The translations under genes and the position numbers were made by a program. The notes beneath the pieces are model-generated. The model was not told the origin of the DNA and made no database searches. It saw only the letters and a list, made by a program, of their open reading frames with translations. From Cyclina sinensis (Eukaryota; Mollusca; Bivalvia; Venerida; Veneridae): a stretch of 64,000 bases of DNA. Of the stretch, positions 37,075 through 50,300 are shown piece by piece. The stretch spans positions 27,098,913 to 27,162,912 of the forward strand of contig JAAONU010000019.1 in NCBI GenBank assembly GCA_012932295.1. The letters are read 5' to 3'. Position 1 is the first letter of the stretch; each line of letters opens with the position of its first letter.

Positions 37075-38000
37075 GCTCACCTGAGCACAACGTGCTCATG
37101 GTGAGCTTTTGTGATCCCCCTGTGTCCAGCGGCCGTGGCATGCATCGTCAACAATTTCATAAAACAACATCTCTGAAACAAATGACTGCACATTAACCAA
37201 ACTACACAGGAATGATCCTTGGGTGGTCCCCTTTCAAAGTTGTTCAAATGGTTCTGGTCTGTTGCATAAGTAGGTCACAGGGCCAAAAAAGAAGTTTCAA
37301 AAATGCAAATTAAAAAAATCTTCTTGTCAGAAAGTACAAGGCAAAGAGCTTTGATATTTGGTATATGACATCATCTATAGGTCCTCTACGAAAGTTGTTC
37401 AAATTATGCCCCTAGTCTCAAAATTGGCCACACCCCAGGGAGTCATAGGTTTTCCTTATATGTATATAGTAAAAACTTAAAAAATCTTCTCCTCTTAAAT
37501 GACAAAGGCTAGAGATTTGATATTTGGTATATGATATCATCTATAGGTCCTCTACGAAAGTTGTTCAAATTATGCCTTTAGTCTCAAAATTGGCCTGCCC
37601 CAGGGGGTCATAGGTTTTCTTTGTATGTTTATAGTAAAAACTTAAAAAATCTTCTCCTCTGAAATGACAAAGGCTAGAGCTTTGATATTTGGTATATGAC
37701 ATCATCTATAGGTCCTCTACGAAAGTTGTTCAAATTATGCCCCTAGTGCCAAAATTGGCCCCATCCCAGCGGGTCATAGGTTTTCCATATATGTAAAAAC
37801 TTAAAAAATCTTCTCCTCTGAAATGACAGAGCCTTAAGCTTAATTGTTTGGCATGAAATATTGTCTAGTGAACCTGTTCCAAGTTTGTACAAATTATATC
37901 CGGGGTAAAAATTGGGCCCCGCCCCAGGGGGTCATAGATATTCATTATTTGCATACAGAAAAAACTTATAAGAAAATTATCCTTTGAAGCTTCAAAGGCT
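37075..38000 (+). repeat. Tandem array with strong palindromic head, downstream of RETSAT
   Basis: The head AGCTCACctGAGCAC-aac-GTGCTCatGGTGAGCT at 37075-37109 forms a long stem. About four units of 160-165 bp follow with 'aaaatcttctcctctgaaatgac', 'tttgatatttggtatatga' and 'ctacgaaagttgttcaaatt' (each given as part of the unit). Confidence 0.75.
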
Positions 38001-40662
38001 AGAGCTTAGATTTAAAAGAAATAATGATAGCCTCCACACAAATAACAGTCTGTCCTGTTTGTTGCATTGTAACTTTTAATCGTAGCAAAAAGTACTGAAA
38101 TGACCAAGAAGTGTTCTTTTTATTCTATGCTGAAATTTTTTACAATTGCTGTTCATTCAGTCCAGTGGAGAGTGCGTATTGTCTTGAGCAAATTTTAAAT
38201 CAACTTTACTGTTATAGCACCTTGGTCTGAGTTTGCTTACATTTTTTGTAAGGCCTTCATAAAAAGTGTCCTGCTAATATCCAGTATATACATAAACTTG
38301 AATTTTTTTCTTAAATGAATAAAATGAATGGTTCACAATGCATGTACAAAGAAACAACAGTGTGTATTCATTCATCTGCACCATCAGTACAACTTGCAAG
38401 GATCAAGGATGCAGTGAAACAAAAAAAGGTTTTTTATGGACAAATGAGCAAATTTCTCACTGGTTCATAGAATATTGTCATGATTGTAAGAAAGGTTTAT
38501 AATTGCTTTTTTAGGCTTGTTGCCATTTCAGTCAGATCTGGTTGTATGTGACTGGCGTGAACATTTGTTTTTGTTTTTGCATTTAGATTATATTTTATCC
38601 TTACAGCCATTTTGTTAAAAGGGTTGTCGTAAATAAGGACAAGTTACTGGTAAGCTGGTGTTAGAAGTGAAATGTTAAGGACATACATAGCTAATGCATC
38701 CAGATTTAAACTGATTATTGTGTAAGGAAACATTTCACATGCTTGAATTTAACCTAGTCATTCACAGACTAACTCGTCTTTTATTTCAAAATTTTCATCA
38801 TCATTTTTACAAAATACATATTAATTGTGGTTGATCAAATTTATGCATGTTTTCTAGTCATGTACTTATTATAGTAATGACCAACCATATGGGGAAAAGA
38901 GTATGCACAAATAGATTTTGGAAATCAACCATTTCACCTATTTTGAACAAATGATAGTGTAGGATTATTATAGAAAACTTCAGCTCCCTGCATAGAACAG
39001 AAAGGATTCACTATGATAAAGAGGAACATGAAGCACAAAATTAATATTCTTTAAAATGACGTCACATACTGTAATTTAACAGTATGTGTTGGCAGTAAAT
39101 TAATATGGCAGGTTTTATATATATGTTAATATTATCTTTTTTGTGCGTAAAATACTGCCTTTTTAATGTGCCCTACCTTCTTACGAAACTAACTGATAAC
39201 CATTCATTGTTGCAATTTATTACTGTGCAACAGGTAACATCATTTTTAGATAAGAAACAGCCGTCTCCCAAAATTGTTGCCATGGTTATGGTCATCAAGT
39301 AAATATGAAACAAGTAAGCATTTGAATACAGGACAATATTCAGGTCATCAAATTTTTTACTCGATATTTGAATAGGACGAGAAATTTGCCATTTTAGGCT
39401 GATTTTCAGCTGAGTTTATTTCAGTAGTACATGTATAACAAATGCCCAAGTGTTCTGTTTCCCCCCGTGTCATTGGTCATTATTGTATGATGCGTATTGC
39501 AAAAAAGTTCAGTTATGAAGATGTAAACGTATTTTTTATTGTATTTTATTTCCTTCTGTTTCAGTTCAGAGGATTGTGTTCTATAACAATAAACTTAAAC
39601 ATGTCCATGACAAAAATATTGAATTTCTTTACATATACATTGAATGGCTTCGCCTTCACATAAACTTTGAATGGCTTCTCACCCTTCGCTTACCATGTGT
39701 GCGTAAACATTATTGCAATGAAAAGACAAGATATGGCAATTTGTTGTTATAACTGTGTTGTCAAGATGTTTTGGAAGTCACTGTCCCAGAACACAGACAT
39801 ATCCATGTATATTGTTAATGAAATTAAAAAGTGTATATTTAATTGAGTATTAAACTTGCAGGTTGTTGTCATACAAGTATAATTCTGTTTATTTCTATGA
39901 TTATTAAATTATGTGTGTTTTGTTAAAGCTTGTAAAACTGATGTTAAATAAAAGAAATCCTAGTAAATCTGTGTCTTTTTTTACTGCAAGAACTAAGCAA
40001 GAGTTGATTGTTTCTAGCTGCAAGTAATTGTTGACAGATTCTCACGACATAGGGGTGATGGCCGCTTGTCTTTGAGGATATCCCGGGCTGTTGACGGTTA
40101 CCTTTGAGGAAGCTTCTATTGTGTAGAAGGAGGTCTTTTAAAGGTTCTATATGTATTGCATGAGTGTGTCAGTTTAACTGATGAGTTACTGGGACAAGTC
40201 AGTGGCTTATTGTCCCTGGCTGACATACGTAGATTCATGAATTCTCGAATATAAGCTTTGTATACCGGAAAGCATTTTTACCAAAAGTTCTGCATGTTAC
40301 AATGCCAGAATATACTTCGGCTTTTTGACAACTTCATTTTTCGAGATCTGTCTGAAACTTCAGTGCATGGTCTATTCAGGTGTTGTGAGAACAAAATTTT
40401 AATCAAACTTGAAACTTCTCTTGTCGGGTATTAATTGCCTCCTTTTGAATAGTAACTGCTTTAAAAAAAGGAAACATCATTTGACAAAAGAAAAAAAAAA
40501 AAATTTTTTGTGTTTATATACTATGCAAAAGTTAATAATGTTTATGAGAAAGCTACAAAACAGAGAAAAGCAATGACGTAATGCAGAAGTAATCCAGCAA
40601 CACCAACTGTAACAAGTATTCTGGATATACCTGATATTTACTCTCAGCATTTTCCTAAAAAG
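38001..40662. other. RETSAT-GGT tail-to-tail interval
   Basis: AT-rich, no gene recognised. It may include long 3' UTR of RETSAT; AATAAA at about 39948 is a possible distal end. Confidence 0.4.
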
Positions 40663-40828
40663 CAGGGGTTTCATTAAATTTTTTAGTTGGAGGGAGTACA
40701 TGTAAAGTAGGCAGGTAATTTGCTGCCAGTTTGTTATAAAATAAGCCTGATTTTAAGAAAAGTAGCCGGGAAAAAATAAAAAATAGCCGGGTAATTTACC
40801 CGGCTTCCGGGTCTTAATGAAACCCCTG
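40663..40828. mobile_element. Short TIR element (MITE)
   Basis: 166 bp with perfect 15-bp terminal inverted repeats (CAGGGGTTTCATTAA / TTAATGAAACCCCTG). A 6-bp AAAAAG direct repeat flanks it at 40657-40662 and 40829-40834. The interior holds a GCCGGGTAA/TTACCCGGC hairpin. Confidence 0.65.
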
Positions 40829-40996
40829 AAAAAGGTTTTTAAATAGATGCCTCTTCCATCAGCAATGAAACAAAATAGTCAGATTTTTGTGCAAGATCTG
40901 GAATTACATAAAAAACAAACTGACAGTTGGACTCACTGAGAAATATATAGCATACAGATCTCAGGATAACGAAGCGGTTATAGATAATAGAGATCA

Positions 40997-41002
40997 TTTA
41001 TT
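40997..41002 (-). terminator. Candidate GGT polyadenylation signal
   Basis: AATAAA on the minus strand, about 350 bp beyond the GGT stop codon. Confidence 0.35.
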
Positions 41003-41351
41003 TCAACATTATCAGTCTCAAAAAAAAAAAAACTAGAATTAATTTTAAAATCTTGATATCTGTACAAGTCTTGAAATCTGAACTGAACTTAAGTAAATAA
41101 CTTGTCTTTCATTCTTATCCATTTCCATTTGGAACTGCATTTGTAATTGTCTGGTTTTTGTGTAAGTACATCATGGGAATAAACTATGTTTAAACTAACT
41201 GAAGCTTTCAGTTATAAAATAAAGCACTTTCAAGAAGTGGTGTACACAGTTCAAAGTACTTTCAAACACCAGTCTCTTGCTATGATTAGCAATCGTAACT
41301 ACTTCCAAACATTCCTTGAACAGAAAAATCACTGGTGTTCCAAGTGTATAG

Positions 41352-44300
41352 TTAGTAGCCGTCTGGTGCCCCATGTTTTCTATAGTCACTGTTGGCAAGT
41401 ATTTTGTCCCCTTTCCTTAGAATTCCCTGAACCACGCCAAATGCAGGGTCATATGTAACATTGTGTCCCAGTTCTCTTAATCCATCTAGAAGTACCTGAA
41501 ATAGTGACAGTATGACGGTGTGTTTATTACATATACATGGTAACAGCTATTAAACACGAAGACACAGAACAATATTGCCGAATCTGAAAAAAAAGTGACT
41601 GGAAATAAAGTACCTGTGGGAATCCCTTTTGTGCCTGAATTGTTTGAGGAAATAGCTGATGGTGAATACGGGGATAGTCTATCGCTTCCTTTAAATCCCA
41701 GTTAAACCACAACTGTTGCCATGGTAACCTATCAAGATAACAAATAAAAATAAAATTTACTGCTTAAAAAGTAGGTAAATGCTGTTTCTATGAGAGTGCT
41801 GAAAAGAGAAGTGAGTCTTTGTTATATTTGCAACAATCCCAATCAGAAAGTAGAAGGGGTTTTTGTCACAAAAACATGTCTCCCCCATTTGTACAAGGAT
41901 GGAACAGCGGCATGTTTTTTGGTATGCAGGGTGAAAGTTGCAGTTCAGCAGCAGTTGGTTTTAACAGATTTAATAGATGAAGGTGAAGCTGAAAAGTGAT
42001 GTGGAAATGAGGGTATACTTCATGTTTTTACAATCGGAAAGTAAAAATATTGGTTACCTAGTGACAACTGGTGTTGAACATCAGAAGTAGTTTAAGCTAT
42101 CAAACACAGATGGAATTTGATCTATCAGTTGTTCATAGAGGCTTTGTGTTGTTGTTGATCCGAATTTATATGCCCCCGAAAGGAGGCATATAGTAATCGC
42201 ACTGTCTGTCCCTCCATCTTTTAAAATCTTGTCCTCGCTTCATCTTCAAAACCACTTGAGGGATTTCATTGAAACTTAACAGGAGCATTTGTCACCAAGT
42301 CTAGTTGTGCATGTCGTCAGGAGATTCCGCTCGATTTATTTTTGACAGAGTTATGGGCACTAAGTCATTTTTTTTACTATAAAATCTTGTCCTCGCTTCA
42401 TCTCCAAAACCGCTTGAGGGATTTTATTGAAACTTAACAGGAGTGTTTGTCACCAAGCCTAGTTATGCATATTATCAGGAGTTTCTGCTCAGATTACTTT
42501 TGGCAGAGTTATGGGCACTTAGTCATTTTTTACTCTAACTTCTATATTAAAATCTTCTCCACACTTCATCTCCAAAACAGCTTTGAGGATTTCATTAACT
42601 TCACAGGAATGTTTATCACCAAGCCTTGTTGTGCATATCATCAGGAGTTTCTGCTCAGATTATTTTGACGGCTGAGTTATAGGCACTTTGTCATTTTTTA
42701 CTCTAACTTTTATATTAAAATCTTAGCCACGCTTCATCTGCAGTACCACTAGAGGATTTCATTGAAACTACACAGGAATGTTTGTCACCAAACCTAGCTG
42801 TGCGTATCGTCAGGAGTTTCTGGTCGGATTATTTTTGGCAGTGTTATGGGCCCTTAGTTATGTTTTACTATAACTTCTATATTAAAATCTTGTCCAAGCT
42901 ACATCTCCAAAACCGCTTGGGGGATTTCATTGAAACCAGAATGTTTGTCACCAAGCCTTGTTATATATAAGACATCGGTAGGGGTTGGGAATAAAACAAT
43001 ATTGTTCATATTCTAAGGCCAAACTCACAGCTTTCTATTTCATTGAATAATTATGTCTTCAACCTTCATATAAGAATCTGAAGCAGAAAAACATTACTTT
43101 ACCATTTACCTTCAGTTCATGCTCTATTTTTTGTCTGATCTCTTTTCCACAGGCATATTCAATTATATATTTACACCAGTTTCATTTCAAAGCTACATTT
43201 CAGGGGGCATTTGTCAATTTCCAGTGACAGCTCTTGTTGTATATGTAATTGCATGATAGCTCTAATAAGTTGGCACAGTTCCAGACTGTACAACTGCAAG
43301 GTTTTTCACATACATGTGATCAATCAGCATTTGTCGAATTGTAGTGGGAGTTATTAAAAGTTGATTGAAGTTAGTCATGGTTTGTTTGACATCATTAGCT
43401 GACACTGGTGCATTAAAGTCACCGAGAACAATTGTTTGTGAAGTTGGTAAATTGTTAAAAATCAAACTGAGCTGTTCACAGAAATAATGCAGGTGAATTT
43501 GTGGAGGTTTATAAACATTCAATACTTATATAGATGGAGATGTTTAATAATGTGAACACCAACACATTCAATATCTGCCATAGAAGTATCAATGCACATA
43601 AAGTCAAAGTCTTGGTGGAGAAAGATGCCATCACCTCCTCTTGGAGACTGGTTAATTTGGTGTGTTTGCCAGCAGTCTGACCTGTGAAAGCCAGACAAGG
43701 TTTTACTATTTTTAGCTATTTTTTGCAGCAAAGTGGAACATGCCGGCGATATGCAATACTAGGGTTGGTACTGATCACTCCTGTAAGTTTCGTCAAAATC
43801 AGGCCAGCAGTTTGACCTTTGAAAGCCGGACAAGCTTAATGAGGATGGACGGACAGACAGATGGTGAAGGCAAAAACATAAACTGAGCCAGTTCTGTTTA
43901 AACTTGCCCAGAACAAAATGCATCTTTAATTCATGGTTTGATAAAACAAAACAATATTACTAATTTTATTTAGTCTGATACATTTGTTTTAACGTTTCAT
44001 CTTTCCTTGGCAAATCAACAGATGGTCAAAATGTTAAAAAAATATTTTAATTGAATTTCAGATACAACAATACATTTTATAGAAGACAATCACCGTTATG
44101 ATTGAACTAGTTATTCTGCTTCCTCCGGAACCACCAACAATCAGCTTAACGTCTCCATTCTTGTCAACTATAATGGTAGGACTCATTGAGGACAAAGGCC
44201 GTTTCTTGGGTATTATAAAATTGGCGGGAGATGGCGGCAAGCCAAAATAGTTGATAAGGCCAGGTGTGGAAAAATCATCCATTTCATTATTGAAAAGAAT

Positions 44301-47300
44301 TCCAGTTCGAGAACCAATAACCCTTGATCCGAAACTATTTTAGAGAAAAGAAAGAAAATGAAAAACAACACACAATAGACAAGATAATATGAAATATTAT
44401 CAGTTCATAGCACTTATAATGGAGCTGTAAGACAGTGAAGGTACAATGCTAAACTAACATGGTACTGACACCTAAATAGACAAATTTTCTTAAATAAGAT
44501 TACCAACATATAATTTTCACGAACTTGGTAAGCCACAAAAGTACACTTTTTCTAGGTCACATTGTTAAGGATAGACTGATTAAGCTATATATCTTTTCTA
44601 TATATTGGCAATCACATAAGGTAGGTATAAGATGTGTTAGTTATTATTAACTCACTGTAAGTTTATAGTAGTCGTAATAGCCACTGCATCTCCGTTAGGT
44701 CCTAGAACAGACAAGTGCGAAGTGCCATCATCCCATGGGCTACTGAATATAGGGCTGTAGTAGTTCCCCCCGAACGTTGATGAATCTTTAATGAGGGCCC
44801 TTTTGGATTCACCAAAAGTGGGATCTGTCATATTTCTAACTAGCTGTGAAAGAGATAAAACTGATAAAGATCTAGTCTTTTTTTCACTCGATCATGGTTT
44901 CTTCCATCTCAAATTGGAATCAAAACTGTGAAAATGGCTCAAGAGTGTGACCTTCTAAATGAGATTAGAAGTTAGAACACAATTTAAAGATAAAATGTTA
45001 ACTTTTCCTGTTACACAGACGTATGCAAGTCGAGTTCTATGCCATTTCCCTGGGAAATCTGCCTTTATACATAGATATTAGGAACTTAACAGGTCGTGTC
45101 ACATTATTACTTGTCTGACAAAAATCTTGGCATTGGTAAGTTATTCTAAGCATATAAATAAACAAAAGACTAACACAAACGCGCAAACTGCTTTGGGCAA
45201 GACATGATTATTCAATTTTCAATCTGTTAAAAGTAATTCAATTTGAACATGGTATTTTCCCAAACCAAGTCTTTCTAGAGACAAATTCATGCCACGTATA
45301 ATTAAGCATATCATTAATATGTGAATATTTATTATAGTTTTGTACACGGTATTGACTTCTGTGTCTTTGTTTAGGCAGTTTTTTTGTAAGAGCTACAACT
45401 TCCATGCTCTAAGGAAATAAATGTTAAAATCGAAAATGCAATTTATTCTAACCCTCTGAGTAAAAGAGTATTCGTTCCGTACCTGATCAATGTATGTTTT
45501 AAATGACTCAGTTCCCACGTCGGGGTCACCGAGCGCAGTTCTTATAGAAAACCCATGTTTGAAACCTTCTATAATCCGGTGCCAAGTCTCCAATGCTTTA
45601 TCTACTGTTGAAACACTTCTATCATCAAACTGAAATCCTAAAAGGAGAAACTGTAATTGATATAAGAATGCAAGATTTTAAGGCGAAGAGTCAATTCTGA
45701 TGAAGTCTTTTCTTGTGTCAGGTCTTTTGAAGGGGGTGGGGGGGCGGAAGGAATCGTTGGTCCAGTAGTAATTAATGCATTGGGCTTGTAAAATGGGTCA
45801 CAAGTGTAATTTCTAGATATTCCCTGAATTTTAACACTTCTTACTATCTTTAAGATGAGAGATCTAACTTAAGTCCCACTCAATCGGTGCTACAGAGTAT
45901 TAGCATGGTATTTCTGGAATGTGGTGGTCTTTTTTGTATCTTTTACTTATCATCCACAAGTTTAAACAACGTAAAAATTGGAAATAAACTCTAGCATACA
46001 GATGGTCGTTATTTGTTGAATTAATTGTCTGAAAATAGACACCAACATTTTATAAGATACATACTTACATGAACTGATTTTAATAGAAGACTCCTTAGAA
46101 TTTAAAACAAACCTTTCAAGATATTCAATATGAACAAGTACACAGCTCCTCCAGATGGCATTGGTGGTGTGTACGCTTTCATGTTGTCATGGAGACGGAG
46201 CATAAGTGGTTGCTTGACAGGGGCAGTATAATAAGCAAGATCATCCTTTGTAATTATTCCACCTATGATAGAGAAAAGATGTACTAAATCTGAGTCACCA
46301 ACTTTCAAAACATCTCCTTAAAATTTTTAGATTGACTTTAGATATAATATTCCTTAATATGATTTATGGATCTAGAACTAGGACAAAGGTATTTCACTGT
46401 CTAATATATATACCATATACTTTACCTTCCAAATACTTCCGTGCTAGTGTAACGTGTTACCTTTGGTGTCAGAACAATTTAGCCAGGTAACTGTAATTCT
46501 TACTGTTTAGACAATGACACTGGATTTTATTAAAACTCACACAAAATCTTTTGAAAAAGATTGTTTTGTTGCTTGTCATTTTAGAGTCAGGGATGTAAAA
46601 GATCACTTAATTTTTGACAGAATTTTCATCACCATTGATTTGTTAATAAGTGTTCCATTTATATATATTTAATTATTTTTGCTATCTTTCTAAAAGACTG
46701 CCTCTTTTAAGTTATTTGAAAGTATCTTGCATAAGTTGAATCTTCAAACTTTTACCAGCATCTTGAATATCTTTCGTGATATCTTCTGAGAGACTTCCAT
46801 TGTAGAAAGCAGACGGTCCTTCGTCTGCTATAATCTCCAAGGTTCTTGCAAGACGAGGACGATACATTATCTCCCCTTCTTTGTAAAGTTTCCCTGTCTT
46901 TTTATTGGTTATAAATTCTCTGTAATATTTCATACAATAAAAACTGAAGTGAGACAAAAGCCCGCATTTACTCTGCACTACCTCAGTTTAAATAAGGCAA
47001 GGTGGAAAATCTTTTCAGCTTGTCCAAAGAAAGGTTTAAATTTGCGAACATCACTTGCAATGTATATATGATAACATATCCACCACATTAAAAATGTTTC
47101 CTGCATTTTAAAACCCAAGCTTCATTAAAACCAAAACAAACAAACAAACTAAAAAAATAGCAACAACAATGTGAAATTTTCACATCAGCAAAAACTAGAA
47201 CTATCGCTAAAGGTGATTAATACCCCCACATGGGTGCTTGATACTGGAACTGGAAAGCTTAGAAACAATGGCATAAAGTGATATTAGAAACAAGGAAATA

Positions 47301-50300
47301 TGTATGTATTTTATATTTAATAATATTGTATATAGAGAAAACAATTACCGGTAGACCATTGAACTGTATATTTTCTAGTAGAACTAGCTGATGCTCTAGC
47401 TGATCTCTTCTGGAATAAGACATCTAGAGCATTCATGAGCTTTACTTCAAACACGATCATCATTAAATTTTTCAAGTACTTATTTGGGCTTGAATGCATC
47501 CTTATCCATCTGGGAATAAATCCCTGACTGTTCCTGTAACTCATGAGGTATCATCCAGACACTGTTTTTCTATTCTTAGTTAAAGTGAACAGTGACCTTG
47601 ATCCAACTGGCCCAATTTTCAATCCCAAGCGTCGTCTTTATAGAAACTTTCTTTAAAGAAAGTTTCATCACAATATCTCATTCGTAACTCAAGTTATTGA
47701 AACTGTTTTTTTTTTTTTCTTTTTTTTAGTAACAGTGACCTTGACATTGTCCTCAGCAGCCCCAAAAACGAACTTTTATGATGTTACACCTGTGTACCAA
47801 AAATGGTTTAAATCCGTCAAGCCTTTCATGAGTTATTATCTGGAAACCAGTTTTTCTATAACAGTGACCTTGACCCAACTGGCAAAATTTTCAATCCCAA
47901 TTAAGCGTCGTCTTCATAGAAGCTACCTTTACAGCAAATTTCATCACAATATCTCATTCCTAACTCAAGTTATTGAGCAGAAACATTTATTTTTTATTTT
48001 TAGTAACAGTGACCTTGGCTCCACAAATATCAAACTTGACCTGTATCCTGTGATGTTACACCTGTGTACCGAAAATTGTTTAAATCTGTCAAGATTTCAT
48101 GATTTATCATCTGGAAACCATTTTTCAACCATTTTATTATTTTTAGTAACAGTGACCTTGACCTTTGCCCCACCAGCCCCAATATTGAAGCTGACCTGTA
48201 TGTTATGATGTTACAGCTGTGTACCAAAAATTGTTTAAATCTGTCAAGCCATTCATGAGTTATTGTCCAGAAACCGTTTTTTCTAATTTTTGTCACAGTG
48301 ACCTTCACCTTGGCCCCACTAGCCCCAATATCGAACTTAACCTGTATCTTATGATGTTACAGCTGTGTACCAAAAATGGTTTAAATCTGTTGAGCCTTTC
48401 ATGAGTTATCGTCCGGAAACCATGACGGACCGACAGACTGACCGACCGACAATCTCACTCCTAGATACCTCCTCGAACTTTGTTTGTGGGAGTATAACAA
48501 ATGACAGTTATTCACATGAAATGCAACTGGAGTACATACTTGAAACTTGGCATATCATCATAGATTTTTTCATTATCTTTGTCCACAATGCCTTCTAAAA
48601 GAGCCGGGCCTACTTTTATTCCATTTCTACAGAGTCTGATTGTTTGTTGAAATAACTGTTTCCATGGTAACCGTCCACCTAGTTTCCAAGCTTCATAGAG
48701 ACCCTTGATCTCTCCTGGAACCCCAATTGCCTTTCCACCTAAAACACAGAAAACATTGTATCATAATTGTAGTTAATTAAGTTCATTTTAAGGGTTTTCG
48801 AATATTTCTTCTATAAATCAATTCGCTCATGATATTCTATTATTCAGTTCTAGCAGTCAATATATATTTTCATGACTGACCTCTGGAGTTCTGAGAACAT
48901 TTGGATTTGAGATTAATATCTGGTGAATGAATTTGCACAACAAATGCAAGCTTCAAAATCAGCCAACACCATTCCCATCATCTTCCTCACCAAACACACA
49001 CACCTCGGCACTAAATTACATATCTTGTAAGATGAGGATTGTTATCGTGTCTCAATCAAAATTGACCCAATCCTTGCGGTTCAGGTGTAAGGTCAGAATA
49101 TTCTAATATATGATAGCGTAAATCGTAAATCAACAATCAAAGTCTGAAGCATTATGCTTACATCTAATGAATTTCTTGTCATTATCATAAGTAACAAATT
49201 TACTACTAGGTTTGAATGCACATACTGACCATATTCAGACGATACTTTTTTATCAGACATAAACATGTCCTTTGTGGCTGCTGATGGCGCCTGTTCACGG
49301 CCGATAATTGTGTGAACTTCTCCAGATGATCTGTAATTGATATAAGATCAAATAAAAATCTTATTAACCTTGACTGAATGTTTCATTTCAAGTGCATCCT
49401 TTAGCCTTTAGATCTAACCAGTGAAGGGAATGAAGTTTAAGGTTGAATTTCACAATCAAGGTTTGAAACTTTAACCAAGGTCCCATGTATCAGTACTATA
49501 CACTGAGCATAGAAAAGAACTTGTAATGTCTATGGAGCAGGATGTTTTCTGTATCTTACACTATTACCCAAAATATAAAATAACTAATCACTGCAGGGGG
49601 TGTCGATCATAAAGTCAACCGATACCAACAATAAATAAACCCAAATAGAGAAAGAGAGAGAGTGCTAATGAAACTAACAACAGTCCCGTATTTAAATACA
49701 TATAAGTGACTGGCCAATGACCTTCAGCAAGTGGAGATAACAAAATCTTACATTAGTTCAAGACTATAATGTAATATATTACATTAATTCATTAATATAC
49801 CGCTGGATACTGATTGGTGTACTGCTGCATATTGATATGCTTTAAAGTAGTTTGAATGATCCAATCTAAGTTGCATCTTACAAGCAAATTTATTAAAGAA
49901 GATTCGAGTGTTGTTTATATATGTGTAAATTGATAAACCAATGTTTCAACTTTGACATACAGATGGATGAACGTAAAACTACATACATTTTTAATTTAAG
50001 GAGTAGATGGGTGTTCAGTGGAACACTTGTGTCACCCTTGGGTACTCTGTTAGAATAACTAAAAAGGTAAACAAGAGCCTGCTGGAAAAGACATGCGAGT
50101 CAAAGTACAACAAGACCTGTCCACAGACAGCATGCTCCACTTTTCTCAGTGATGGATAATTATTTATCTATGTATTTGAAAAAAAAAAAAAAGAGCCTGG
50201 GAGGGGGGAGGGGGGGTAATTACCCATCTCATGTCAGTTAATATTTTATTTCTAGGCTTAAAAAGATTTTTTCCTATATATAAGTATAAGCAAAATCAAG

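Noticed and set aside
49768..49787. Perfect 20-bp AT palindrome
   Set aside because: Short AT-only palindromes are expected by chance in DNA this AT-rich.
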